Below, piece after piece: positions 12,343 to 25,292 of a DNA stretch of 64,000 bases. The notes under the pieces were generated by a model that saw nothing but the letters and a program-made list of their open reading frames with translations, did no database searches and was not told where the DNA came from. A program made the position numbers and the translations under genes. Origin of the DNA: Homalodisca vitripennis (taxonomy: Eukaryota > Arthropoda > Insecta > Hemiptera > Cicadellidae); NCBI RefSeq assembly GCF_021130785.1, contig NC_060211.1, positions 124,941,001 to 125,005,000 on the forward strand. The letters run 5' to 3'. Each line of letters starts with the position of its first letter. Within the stretch, counting starts at the first letter, position 1.

Positions 12343-12360
12343 TTATTTATTTATTTATAT
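12289..12360. repeat. Compound microsatellite (AT)n(GTAT)n(TTAT)n
   Basis: An AT tract of about 42 bases is followed directly by three GTAT units and several TTAT units. The transition suggests stepwise mutation of one tract into the next. Confidence 0.95.
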
Positions 12361-12686
12361 ACTCTTAGAGCAGTTTTAAAAGAAACTACAATTATTTTCA
12401 GTGCAATAGGTCATTGTAATTATACAACTTTATCAAGTACACTTTATAAAAATACATAGAATAAAATAAACAAACAAAAGAAGAAACACCTGATAATAAA
12501 CTTTCTAAATGTAAATTACAGTTTTAACAATTAAAGAAGTTTGGATTCGTTGCTAATTTAAATATAATAACATAGTATAATATAATACAATTTTGAATTT
12601 TATTAAATTTGTAGATCAGAATCGAAGGATTCAACTGGAAAACAAAGTTAGCGAATGTTCATATGGTCCATATGGTTGTTTCGATT

Positions 12687-12919
12687 TTAATATAAGTTGG
12701 TGTGCCAATTATTCTTTAAATTTAAATCATTTCGAGAGCTATGTTCACAAGGTGCAATTGTTCTTATACTTTTGAGTTTATAGCAATCCTCAAAGCTTTT
12801 GTTATGGTGAATAGCGTGTAAGGCTACTGGTTGTTTTCGTCTTTGTGATTAATAGAAAAACGGTGACCGGTTATTCTTACCCGCAAAGAATTTGAGGTTT
12901 GTCCAATGTAATCCTTGGA
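12687..12919 (-). pseudogene. GIY-YIG endonuclease domain relic
   Basis: On the minus strand the first part reads YIGQTSNSLRVRI and then GHR, which are the conserved start of a GIY-YIG nuclease (YIGQT, then R..I..H). This frame stops after about 29 codons. The next part of the domain continues in another frame with PVALHAIHHNKSFEDCY and an RTIAP segment, and ends with TAA at 12687-12689. The gene is therefore broken by a frameshift near 12834. In animals such domains are found at the C-terminus of Penelope-like retroelements and in some other mobile elements. No reverse transcriptase could be recognised upstream, so the parent element is inferred only. Confidence 0.65.
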
Positions 12920-14489
12920 CAAAAATAAATAATATATGATATTACACAATCTAGACTAAAAGTAAAACATTTAATTGTAGTTTCAAATTATGTAAGATAA
13001 TTTTTATAGAAACATTTTTTCCATTTATATACTAACGTTGTAGGTCTTTCAAAACTTATAGGTGTCTAGTTTTTCTCCTCTTGGCTGTGTACATTGGAAA
13101 AGCTCCAGAAGTTGAACTAACCTCTTCTAATACATTCCGTACCCAAAGCTTCATTACAATCATAGATTAACATATATATATAAACAATGCTTCCACAATA
13201 GACTTTATGACTGCAATAAAGTTATCTATTTAAAGCAAAATGCTCGGAGTGCATTCCAGAAACCTTCTGAATGCACCTACAAAGTGTGTATTTAAATAAT
13301 TAAAAAAACCTATGAAATAAACAAACACAAGCCAACATGTCCAACATTTTCCCAACATTTATGAATTAATAAATCAAGTCAAATACATTAAAATACCTGA
13401 AAATGCAACATTTGTGTCATTTGACATACAAAATATGTATTCAAAACCTATTTATAATACATCTATTACAACATCATTTATTACAACATCTTAAAGAATG
13501 TCCCACAAAAAGTACAACTTAAAAAAAAAATGAAGTTGATGAAATAATGGAATTAACAACAATTACAATATACCAATGTTATTAAATGTGATTTAGGTAA
13601 ACTATACACTGGGCTAGCTATGGGGTTCCCTTTATAAAATTTATTAGAAAACATCTTTTTGCGTAAATTAGATGACAACAAGATAGTCAATAGTAGTAGC
13701 CCATTTCGTGGTAAAGTACTTTTACTGAAACTGATTTGTGGATGACATGTTTAGGCAATGAAGAAAAAATAATGATTTCTCTACATTTCGTTAAGAATAA
13801 TTTCGTTATGGAACACTATTAAATTTGAAAATAAATTCAAACTTTCTTAACTTTGAAAATAACCAATGAAAATTTTAATCATAAATTTAAAATATTTAGG
13901 AAAATTCAAAACTGAAATTTTATAAAACTAATTGCAGGAACTGTTAAAAATTATTACGACAAGTTTACAGTTACTTTTTAACGACCATATACAAGCCTTT
14001 AAAACAGCGCAACCAGCGTGAAATATAATTTTGCAGAAAATCCCTTACAAAGAAGTCTCAATTATTGTAATGTAGAAAAACCATGTTTGTAGAAAAACAT
14101 GGAATTTATGAGTTTCAGTAAAAGGGGAAAAAAATCTTATATTCCAAAGAAGATACTTATAAGCATTTACTTATATTATGAAATATATAATGAACATGCT
14201 AAACACAATGAAAGTCAACAAAAAATCCAATATTAAAAAAAAATATAAAAATTAAGAAAGTAATCCCGAACGTAAACTTTACCAACAAATATTCAAAAAT
14301 TCATTACATACTATCGACATCTATTTAATTATTTGTATTTTTTATGTTTTTGTGAGGTTATTTTATTGTGATCATGATACTATTGCCGAAACACGTGTTA
14401 GGAAATAAAAAGTTATGAATGGATACTATGTTGCTTATATTCCTAAATTTATCATATTAACCCTATAAAGTGAATTAAAAACTTCCAAT

Positions 14490-14490
<1 letters not shown>
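12920..14490. other. AT-rich stretch without a supported gene
   Basis: No coding frame or element end could be supported. It could include eroded upstream sequence of the element that supplied the GIY-YIG relic. Confidence 0.5.
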
Positions 14491-14548
<58 letters not shown>

Positions 14549-14580
14549 CGTGCGTGCGTGCGTGCGTGTGCGTGTGTGTG
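14491..14580. repeat. Compound microsatellite (GT)n(GCGT)n(GT)n
   Basis: A long GT tract passes into several GCGT units and back to GT. Alternating purine-pyrimidine sequence of this kind can adopt Z-DNA. The minus-strand frame of histidine and threonine codons across it is a repeat artefact. Confidence 0.95.
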
Positions 14581-16614
14581 TACTTATGTTGGTATAAACT
14601 CCTAAGTTATTTATTAATCTTTTATAAACAAACATAAAATAATATGAACTATTAACTTTTCAAAACAAAACTGTAACATTACCTAATCATTTTAAAATAC
14701 TCTTCAATAAATTTCTAATTTTAGCATTACATTTATTCTTTGGTAAAATGGGTTTCTTATTATTATTTTATTTCTATTAAACACAAAAATTATCCTTATT
14801 TATAGTGCACTTTTTCCTGAATGAATTCACTTTCACAAGGCAAACTCAACCATGGCGTCGGAAACATTAATTAGAACTAGAAGTCCTCGTATACGCGCAT
14901 AGCCTAAAATAATCATTTTTGTTCAAATATGGAGTTTTTAACCATGAAAACTTTAATAGTATACCTAAAATATGGCTAATTCCGTATAAAAATTGTAACA
15001 GCCCCACCAAGCAGTACAACGTGCATACGGTAACTGAAAAGCTAAGAACTTCTACTTTAGGATTCCTCCACACTAAACCAAAATAGTATAACTATTGTTG
15101 AAATTGTTGGAGTTATTCAATAAAAAGTCATCAAAATATCAGACAGAAATGCGAATTATTTCACAGGCTCTTATAAGAACTGTTTCTTTATTTGCCATGT
15201 AGCATTTAGCATGGGCTAATGTTACATTAAAATCTTAAATGGATCAGCAGTTTAGAACGACTCTCTTAGATCATTGAGAGTTTAAAGTGTCATTCAAAAC
15301 ATATATGCCCGCGAATTACCTGTTTTCGCTATGAAATCGCATGCGAAGACGAGGGTAACTGCTAGTAATTTAAGAAACAAAATATTTTTAATTCATAGAG
15401 TTGCCATATGCTAATGTTCCAAAAAGAGGCAATTTTAGTTGAAAATTGTTATTGTATGAGAGGGTCCTAAGCAATATTCCGGAAATATTTCGAAAAATAA
15501 AAACTATTATAGAATTAAAACCATTTGCTAATACGAAATACTTATTTCATAAATAATTTTGCAATAAATTACAAAACATTGTGTTGACTAAAAGGAGTGA
15601 AAATTTATATCTAATATCGTCTGAACACAGTCCCTCGAGATTTTTTTATCAGAAGGAGAAACCGATCCCCTTTTAAGTCTTATTCTGCCCATCCTCATAG
15701 GCTGCTAGTCTGTTATATCTTATTAAATAGAGTAGAGTCGATACAATACTGATAACGGTTCATAGCGCAACGGTTACATACAAAATTTAAACATGCACTA
15801 TCTCTAACTCAGATCCAAAGCCCAACGTCTTAGGTCGCCCAACGCCCCACCGGCTCTTCCAAAGATACTGGATTGGGGATGGGGTAAATTTACTTAACAT
15901 GGTCTGATCTTTAAATATTTCATTTTTAAATTCCTGGATTTTTGGTATGGTGTTGATTTCACATTACTTGTATGGTTTTCATCCCCATTCCTATTTAGGG
16001 CTTAAAACTTTTTGTTGTAATTTACTTGTGATTAAAAGTATTAAAATGCCCAAACATGTGTTTCACTCCAAGTTACTAGGGGTCCATAGGCAACCTTGAC
16101 ACAATACCTAAGAAAATCTAATTTGCGAGGACGTAAGTTTTGTCACTTTTACTAGTCATCATTCAAATTGTAAGTTCCTTATACATGCGTGGCAACCGTA
16201 TGTTTCATTTACTGTACAAATTCTGACTCAGTCTTAGAAATATATTGCAGTAATCCTAATGTACAACCGAATTTTCGGATCATATATTTTCGCCAGATGC
16301 CCCCAGACTCGAAACCAGTTGCAATGATAGCCTTTAAATATTCATACAAAGTCGATGCCAGGTACGGTGCAGCATAAAACTAAACTACAACTAATTCAAA
16401 GACTTATTCTAACATACTTTTTATATTCTCTAGGTTTCAAGAGATAGTAGCTGTATGAAGCTTTGAAGATAAAGCAATGGCGCAGAAGCATTACGAGAGA
16501 TAGAGATAAATACCATAGTCTCTAAATGACACTAACAAAACACGGTACGGTAACGGTACATAATACATTCTGTACGCGAGTACATTAAGCTGGCTGCCTT
16601 ACAGTCTGGGAGCT
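14581..16614. other. AT-rich stretch without a supported gene
   Basis: Only short chance frames were seen, none with family features or splice borders. Confidence 0.5.
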
Positions 16615-16891
16615 GAGAGCCACTTTGTACTGTCTATAAGCACACAGCCTTGTTTCTTGGAAATCGATAGGGGAAATTCACTAAGAAGGAAATTAGTTAT
16701 CAACCACGCTTGTTTTTGTGGTTGTATAAATGTGTAAAAAATGCAAAAGTTATCGAAAGGGTTAAAAATATTAAATAGTTATTTTTCTCAGCATAGATCT
16801 TTCCTAACTTAAAACGAAACGACTAACTACACTAACTTAAACTTTCCTAACTACACTTAAAACTGACCGTCATATATATATATATATATAC

Positions 16892-16939
<48 letters not shown>

Positions 16940-17219
16940 GACAACTAGGTAAAGAGATTCAGAGTCACCACCTTAAGGGTTTATATTGTTAGCTGTGGCG
17001 ATGATTTAAAATTTATTTACGTACCTGACAGTTATTTTTAAGTGTGAAAAACTAAGTAAAATAGGATCTAGACCAAAAATTCTCATATCACATATTTAAA
17101 CCGTTTTGATTCCTGTAATTTCGTCCTTCACCAAAACTGGCGCAGCTGACGATTTCTCTCTTTCTGAGGAAAAATATCTCTATCGATTCAAAACAAGGTT
17201 GGCGTTCTCTTAATAAACA
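16615..17219. mobile_element. Foldback MITE family B, full copy with (TA)n centre
   Basis: The left arm begins gagagccact and carries cagccttgttt, atcgatagggg, aaggaaattagttatcaacc and cgcttgtttttg. The right arm mirrors it with caccaaaactggcgcagctg, acgatttctctctt, ctctatcgatt, acaaggttgg and ends gcgttctc. Length and inner blocks agree with the copy at 7085-7677. The centre holds two (TA)n tracts at about 16872-16890 and 16894-16936, where the other full copy has unique sequence. No transposase frame is present. Confidence 0.8.
16872..16936. repeat. Interrupted (TA)n microsatellite inside a MITE
   Basis: Two TA tracts are separated by the short insert cctg. Position within the element resembles that of the (TA)n tract in the half copy at 4277-4323. 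Confidence 0.95.
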
Positions 17220-17479
17220 GTTTATGATAGCGGCCGTTCGTATAATGTGTGCCACAATTTTATCTTGGTTATTACGCTGAATAAAAAAAACATCTGTTTA
17301 ACTAAGCTATAACCACTTTAATACATACAAGAAATCACGTATATAGTTACAGACTACGCAAAGGTTGCATGCAAAACTATACTAAATTCTATATGTGAAA
17401 TCTCCGTCGATACATCTTGCGGATATTTAAGCTTCATTTTTGTCATATGCAGACGAACTTTGCTTACAAATTTATTTGT

Positions 17480-17720
17480 TTTGCCATTTTCTCTTTGCCA
17501 ACATAGTACATATATAACAACTATGTAAAATTTTCGCTAACGCTCACCCAAATTCCATGGAGTGACGTAACTGAAGTCGTGTATTGCCTACATAGAAATG
17601 AAGCTTCATGCATAATTTCATGTTGTAGATCAGTTTCCTTCTTGAAATATTGTGCGGACAGACAGGCAGAAATAGAATCTTCCCAGCCCCTCTAGCAATA
17701 GGCTTCACTAATGCTCAGTT
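17480..17720 (-). repeat. Dispersed repeat family A, inverted copy
   Basis: Read on the minus strand it contains gagcattagtgaagcctatt, ctgcctgtctgtccgcac, aatatttcaagaagg and atgcatgaagcttcattt, the order seen in the plus-strand copies. Ends are not sharp. Confidence 0.6.
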
Positions 17721-18282
17721 CATAAATTAAAAGTTACCTGCAGTTTAAGTTTTGGAAATGAATGTATAACAAATATATCCGATTAAATTGAGATAGGTTT
17801 TTGGTTTCTTGGGCCATTTACAACGTTTTACACAACTTTTACAAGTTGTTAATTGACGAGGAAACAAATATTTTTGTAACATAGGACCATAATATAATCA
17901 ATATTACGATAATTAATGTATCTTTCAATCTAATTTAACAACGTAATAGTACAGATAAACGTCATAGAAGAGGTTGTTAGCCAGGCTCATTTAATAAATA
18001 GTTCGCAGATAGTGGCATTGTACAGTATAATTATGAGGACAGCATTTACATCTCGGATAATGCACTGTAAAGGCCAAAATACTTTACCACTACGTATTTT
18101 TAGGATCCTTTTAAGTATAAAAATAGGGTACGTTCAAACTTTAAAATGGGATATTGATATTTTAATTATTGGGTATTGCAGAGGAAAATTGTAAGCAGTT
18201 TTAGAATTGACAGGTTATTTATTGAATGTATAAAAATTATTTTGGTATTTCACATATTGCATTGTTGTAACTTAATGTCCAG
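17721..18282. other. AT-rich stretch without a supported gene
   Basis: Nothing recognisable was seen between the family A copy and the next MITE half copy. Confidence 0.5.
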
Positions 18283-18530
18283 GAGCCAACCCAATTTGCA
18301 TTGTATACGCATAGCAAATTTTTTTGTAAACTCGATAGAGGATTTTCTCTAAGAAAAAGATTTAACGTCATCCATACTGGGTTTGATGGATGCCGAAATG
18401 GGAAGGAGTAGAAATGATTAATAAATGGTAAAATACCATAAGATTTTTTTTCATCAAATCATATACTGTATTATTTACTTTACACACAAAACACACTTAC
18501 ATCAGATACGTAAAAATATTTATAGTGTAA
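18283..18530 (+). mobile_element. Foldback MITE family B, left-half copy
   Basis: Contains gagccaaccc, actcgatagaggattttctc, aagaaaaaga and cgtcatccatactgggttt, the left-arm order of the family. The mirrored right arm is not found within the next 600 bases, so the copy is a solo half. Confidence 0.5.
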
Positions 18531-21500
18531 TTAGGCAATGATATAAAGGGAGTGAAATTTGTGTGTGTTTTTTTTTTAATTAATGATCGGTCTTTATGTA
18601 GTTGGTTAATGCTGCTTTATATTTATATTTTGATCAATAAATATAAACAAACATGCCCATGTTTCCAATATTATTGTGAAAAAACAACATATTTTCCATT
18701 TTTTTATAGAGATGTCTTATATATTGATTTTTCCAAGTTCTAATCATTTATAAAGAAATTATCGTTCGATGTGCTGTTTCTAAAACCAAAAGGATATGTT
18801 TTAGGCTTCGGAGGCATAACAAATAAATGTAATAAATATTCATTTTAATTGCAAGCGTTTCACAGTTTACAGACTGATTTACAGACAAGCTTGGGTTAAT
18901 AAATATGAATATATAAATTTAAAACAAGAATAAAAAAAAATGAACTGAAAAATTATGAATCAACAAGTAGGCCTAATGGTTCCAACTAATCTTGTTAGTT
19001 ACCATGTATTTTACTTGTGTACTAACTAATGAATAAATTGTTTCTTTTTAATTTTAAAACACGTACGTGGTGTAGTCTTTTTATAAGCCGCCATTTTGAA
19101 ATAACAATTTAGATATTAATAGTTGTACCTTAATTATTTCTTTGGGTCTTAATTCTATACACATAATTTCAACTACTTAAAACAATCCGTTATCAAATTT
19201 AAAATTGTGGTGGTTATATGGGTTAATTATTACGTTTATGAAATATTGAATATGATATTTCAATTTGCCTTTGGTCCGTGAACGGTACCTCGGTAGAGTA
19301 CACTGTACTGGGACGACCTATCACATACATTACCCAGTCAAGCGTATTTTCATAATATTTCCCAATATTGTAACATCCCTACGGACATGAAAATGTTAGT
19401 AGAGATATCTGGGACACCTTCATATATGTGTAATATGTAATATATTTTGTAAGTGACATGTAAATATATATACAATGAGTCCCAGCAGTCCTCTCCAGGT
19501 ATTATTCCAGGACGCAAGCAGATCGCTCCCTATTTTTCAGATATTATTTCTAGACGAAATACAAATTAAAATATCATATTAAAACTTTCTAAAACTCAAT
19601 TATTATTCAAACGACTGGCATTTTGTAATTTTCTCTTATTTATTTATTTTAAAATTTAGAACGATTTGTTGTAAAAAGATTAAATTTGGTACATAGCTTT
19701 ATATCCTAAAGGTCCTATTTACAGTAAAAACAATAATTGTTACGACCTTTATTTTTATAATGGTGGCCTCTTAAAATCTTTAAGCACTAATATCATAATA
19801 CTAAAAGACAAGTTAAAAAGTTACTTTCATTACATTTCATTTCGACAATTTAACTCAAAATAACCATATCAAGTTTAAGGAAAATCGGTTGAGAAATAAG
19901 TGAGATAGTTCGATTAAAATAAAAACAATATATTACTAAGGAATAGCAACTACCATAATATAAGAACATTGCTTGTGAGCCACAACAATCAGCTGTTTTA
20001 ATTTTATATGTTCTAATCAGCTGATTATAACATTATATTGCTAAACTGAAGTCATAACATCGTTAGCTATTGTAGTAATACTTTTTGACATATTTTGTAA
20101 ACCACACAAGCCAAAATTTTCATAACTATGCACTTTAATACATAAGGTAAGTAATACATTATAAGTCTTATTTGAATTTGTTTTCGCAACTGAATAATGT
20201 TTTCTTCATTTGTACTCGTATATCAATTAATATGATTAAGAAAGAACTTTGCAAATACCAGGAAGAACAAGTAATTACATTTACTTGGTATTCGGGTCAG
20301 AGGTTACCTCTCAGCACTCGTAATTCATTTACTTTCATAAACGGTTCGTACATTAAATATTAATATTTACTCATTTTAATTTTTAAATCAATACGATTAC
20401 AAAATCTGTGACTCATAAAGGTAATGGCAAAAGCATGTTAAAGTGTAGAGCACTTATCTAATCTACTAGAATGTTATGTACTCGGTGTAGCCTGGAATAC
20501 AATAGCAATAGCGGTTCCAACAGTACAATATTAGTTGGACAATCCATTTTTGATAACGTCTACCAAATGATTAGCCTACACACCAAATGCGTTTATAAGA
20601 CTTGTTATTGTTATTTTTATCCAAAATCACAGTGAAAGCTGTTTATACTTTCTTACCCAATTGTTTTCAGGAAGCCATAAAGATATATTTAAGTGACTTT
20701 TATATTTCATAACAAATATTAGAGAGCACTTTACAAGCCAGTCATTTATTCGTTTATTACCTTTTAATATTTCCCCATGATAGTATGCTATTTTATTCCT
20801 TGCGAAACCCATGTACCCGTTATTTGTCAACCTTATCTTGCATGTTATATCTGCCTTTGACTCGCAAATTACCTTCCGTCATTACTGATTAATCAAATGT
20901 TCTAATTTGTATTCGGAACTCTGTATGCTCCTTAAGTATGTCACCAGTTTGCAGTATCCATATTTTGATTTGCATACTTTAATTTAAAGATCTGTAGGTT
21001 TTTTCGGTCATAGTATCTTCTAATATAGAGACATGCATACATTAATTTTTCCATTAATAATAAACACACATTACAACTGAACGCTTATTTTAAATTAAAG
21101 TATTAAGCAAGAACCAAATCCTGCTTAGTGTTTTATCAATATCTATTTGTTAAATTCTTTAAGACAGTTTCACTAATTTATTCTCTCTCGTTGTCTATAA
21201 AATCTCCTCCAATTTCATCAACATTCACTCTGATTTCAAAGCAATTTTGATATGTCCCTAAAGCACGATTCCACAAATTTTTATCATCTCTATCCTCCAC
21301 AACAAAAGTTTTAAAGTAAAAATAGATAGTCTAAATCATATTCCTGTTAGGTTTAACTAAAAATTAACAAATGTTAAATAAGTCTAAAATATTATATTTT
21401 TATTGAGGTTTTTTACATTTTAGATACATGGAAAGGGATAAAATGGTTCAAAAAAGATTCCTTGTATAACAATGCCTATTTTGACTATAGATTTTCCATG

Positions 21501-22196
21501 GGTTTGGGGTGCGTAAGTGGTCGGTTTGCCGAAAAACGTAAAATGGGAAGTAAGGTTAGTTCATATTCAAAATATTCAAAAGTTTCTATCCTGCCAGACT
21601 GTGGCTCATCTTTTACGTGAATGAGTGACCGACATTTTCACGTCATTTAGCTACTACTTGAACTTCTTTATGAGAAATACTATATCTTTCCTTCAAAGTA
21701 CTTGGCAAGTAACCAATGTCATATCCGTGAGTTAATTAGTAACCAGGTCAGCGAATAACCTGAAGTTGAAAAACGGCGCTACGAGCCCGGTACTTGCCGC
21801 TTACTCTGCCATTCGCTGCTGTAAATGTGTTTTTTATATGAAACCTAATGATATAATTTAAATTTTACACCGTTAAAGCGGTCTTAATTCAATTAATAGA
21901 ATATTCTCTAGCAGCATTCAGAGTGTTTATTTGTGCTTAAGTTTTTAAAATGACGGCAAACATTAAACGGATAGTGAGTATTTTAGAGTAATTTAGAAAA
22001 TGTTAAAGCTGAGAGTTGTACAAGAAACATTTGACAGCCACGAGACATTCCTAACATTCACTACTTTTAAAAGAGCTTTGTAAGACTAAGATTATACTGA
22101 ATGATCAAACTTTAAGAAATATTTACAAATAATGTTCCTTTCATAAAGTTCTTTTCTCTTATATTAGTATTTATTTGTTGGTGGTATACGTTTGGT

Positions 22197-22198
<2 letters not shown>
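18531..22198. other. AT-rich stretch without a supported gene
   Basis: Several short frames occur but none has a coding signature. A small GC-richer patch at about 21755-21830 has no recognised content. Confidence 0.45.

Positions 22199-22259
<61 letters not shown>
22199..22259. repeat. (TA)n microsatellite
   Basis: A TA tract of about 60 bases with one TT break lies immediately before a CpG-rich patch. Confidence 0.95.
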
Positions 22260-22264
<5 letters not shown>

Positions 22265-22374
22265 TAGTGTCTGAACATATATATTTTCAAAACAATAAAA
22301 TTCATTATTCTTAAATCTTTACAACGAGAAATAAATACAGTTTCGCTTAAGAGTGCATTTCTACTCACAGGTGG

Positions 22375-22590
22375 TTCGGTGCAGTGAGTTAATGAGTTTG
22401 TGCACATAAGGAGCAGCACGGCACGATATAAGCACGACACACTGGCGCACAGTGTCAAGCACAACCCCGCGCGAAGACGGCAGCCACAGCACTGTCCCAA
22501 GCGTCGCGACGCCTCACTGCGGCCGCCAATCCGCCTACATATCGTCTTGTGCGCATGTGCCCAGGCTCCTTTCAACATGTCCCACACATG
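22375..22590. promoter_or_regulatory. CpG-rich patch, possible promoter or first exon
   Basis: This segment is far richer in G, C and CpG than any flanking DNA, with blocks such as ccgcgcgaagacggcag, gcgtcgcgacgcc and actgcggccgccaa. Frames are open on both strands over it, as expected from GC richness alone, so those frames are weak evidence for protein. In invertebrate genomes such isolated patches can be promoters with 5' untranslated exons, or recent foreign insertions. No TATA box or initiator could be assigned. Confidence 0.35.
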
Positions 22591-25292
22591 AAAACAAAAA
22601 CATTCCAAATTACAATACACAATACAGCAGTTGAGTTGTCAATGTGGGTAATGTATTGCTGTGGGATAAACATTTATCCGTTTAACAGACATTACCTTCC
22701 TTATAAATAGTAGTACAGTAAAAATAATATAAATTAATATTTTTCCGTCTTGTAGTAAGATATAGAATAACATAGTTATTATTTAAACAACACAAATAAG
22801 CCCTTACAGATCTAGGCCCCACGTTGCACTGAAAAATACTGATTATATAATTACACCAGATTTATAAAGTACCTACTATTCTCAAACAACAGTTTACAAG
22901 ACGTATGTATATAATTTTTATTTTCTTCAAGTTACATTTCTAGACTAAAATTTATTTCACTACTATTGCTCCATTTCCCGTATCAAATGGGACTGTCAAT
23001 ATGTTATACAGACAGAAATGAAATTTTTCTAGGTCATCAACTGATAGGCTTCGCTAACGCTCAGCTATAAACGCTTTCGTTGAAATATATCCTTTATCTT
23101 CATTAAATTATATTTCATTGTAAAAGGGTAAAAATAAAAATAATAAATACAAATGATATACGAATTAACAAACGTAATTCATAAACGTTGTTATTTTCTT
23201 TTCTTAATCTAAAATTGATAGTGAAACATTCCATGTTTTACTAAACGAATAATATTCATTGCCTAATAAAACCGGTAATTTTAGCTCAAGGATTTCACTG
23301 GTACGGTCCACTGTACTATTACAACAGTAATTAGATAAGAAAATTGAATGTGACAAAATATTAACTTTCCAAGAGGAAAACATAAAGAGCTGTTGGAAGT
23401 TCGTGGCAATAACTTTGTTCGTTGACTTAAATTAGTTTTCTGGAACCATAATAGCAATTACTAGTAAATAATTCAAGTTGGGGGTTGTGTCAGCAACAGT
23501 AACCTCACGGCCTTTCTATTCTTGGCCAATTTCAGTTTACTAATAAAACAATTGTAGGAGTTCTTAGCTTAATTGATACAGTTCGTTTTATTGCCCAACA
23601 CAAGTAAATTGGGAAATTGTAAACTTGTACGGCATCCACTTTATTTCGCTGATTGAAATCAGCTACTAAATGCTGACGAATACATGTTTAGGTAAACTAT
23701 GCACTTGGCTTGGCCAGCAAATTTTATTTTATTTCTTGAATTTGATCAAATATTTGTATTGAATACGTTTGGTTACGAGAGTAATATACATCATATTTTA
23801 TGATAATATACTGCACCCTAGATTAACTTACTATATCTAGAACAAACATTCTACATACAGCTGATTGGAATCTTGTTCTTTATGGTATTTATTTGTTAAA
23901 ATTTTATTTTGTTTATCACTTTTGTTCTCGGGTTGAGTTCTGTTTGTATGTTTTTAATTCAGTGTGTTTCTGATGAAGGGTTCTGTGAACTCAAAAATTA
24001 AACATGAGCACTGAATATTCTGTTTTTGTGTAAACTTTAAAGTTCTTAGAACTACATTTAGAGAGATTCAAAATACTGTCAATTAGACGGACGTTTGGAA
24101 ACTTACCCAAGACTCAATAGGTCTTATTGTATCGTAACATTGAGTAAGTTAGTATGATTATAAATATGCTATGTCTCATTTTTAACTATTCAGTGTTATT
24201 ATATAGAATTTTGTACTTGACCTGTGTAATTGTCTAGCAATTCTAGAAAATATAGAAAAACTATATTTACAGAAGGTCATAAGAAGAGGTGGAATGAATC
24301 ATTGTATAAAAGGCATGTTTTCCTTTAATTTGTAAAAACAAATGCAGATCAAAGTTTATGTTTGAAAGATGCTGCAAAATAAAATGCGGATGCTTGCTTT
24401 ACTGATAACAGCAAAAATATCAATAAAGCTTACTTTTGTTGTAACTGTTAAGTAAACCCTCTGCTGCAGCTTGATCGGAAACGTCAGCATTTCGAGTGTT
24501 TGTTTACTCTTCTTTTGCTTGTCCTGTCTTATTCAAACGCTAGCAGCCAAAACTAATTGAGCTACATAATTTGCAAGAAAAGTGTAGAAATGTCCATCAT
24601 ATCGGAAGTCTCTTGAATCGCTTTAAATGTTGTATTACTGAACATAGTTGATTAATCTAGGGTACTGTAATCCAGAATAGTAAATTTTTAAAAGTTCCAT
24701 ATTGGGATATAGTCAAACAGAAGAATTTTGTATTGTGATGGTGACACTACACTAGGTACCAAATGCTATGTCTTAAATTTTAACAAACAACCCAATTTTA
24801 CCATTGAAAAATAAAAATTAAGAAAGGGGTTAATTAAGGAGAGTATTAAAATAAGGTTGATTAAAACATTACATTATATGTGGTTAAAGTTGAGAATCCA
24901 AGTAATAATCACACAATGAGATATAATAATAACTTGTGTTTTGAGTCCGCTCAACTTCTGGACTCACTTAACCTTTGCGTGTCACTTGGCACTTTTAACC
25001 TTTACGCGACACAACTGTCTAATTGTTTCTCCATTGTTCTTGGACGGATATTGACAATAAATACACGCGCAAAGTTTAGTCCATAATAAACACATTATAG
25101 GGTAATAACTTTTCTTTTACAGTACGGTTCATTTTAAATATAATATAGCAGTATTTATGATTCTGTAACAGGTTTTATATCACTGTAAATTAAAAATTAG
25201 TAACATTTTGCTACCCAAACCTTTCCTTAAAATTTAAAGGATTTTAATATAGCGTTATCATAAAAATTTGTATCTGTACAGCTTATTTATAA
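22591..25292. other. AT-rich stretch; one inverted family A fragment
   Basis: An inverted fragment of repeat family A lies at about 22990-23075 (aggcttcgctaacgctcagc, with gacagaaatgaaat). The rest contains no supported gene. Confidence 0.5.

Noticed and set aside
12593..12775. Plus-strand 60-codon protein
   Set aside because: The same DNA on the minus strand encodes the recognisable GIY-YIG relic, so the plus frame is a shadow.
14435..14635. Histidine/threonine-rich frame
   Set aside because: It is a translation of the (GT)n microsatellite on the minus strand.
22264..22620. 118-codon minus-strand protein over the CpG-rich patch
   Set aside because: Frames are open on both strands here because GC-rich DNA has few stop codons; the peptide looks random and no splice or start support was found.
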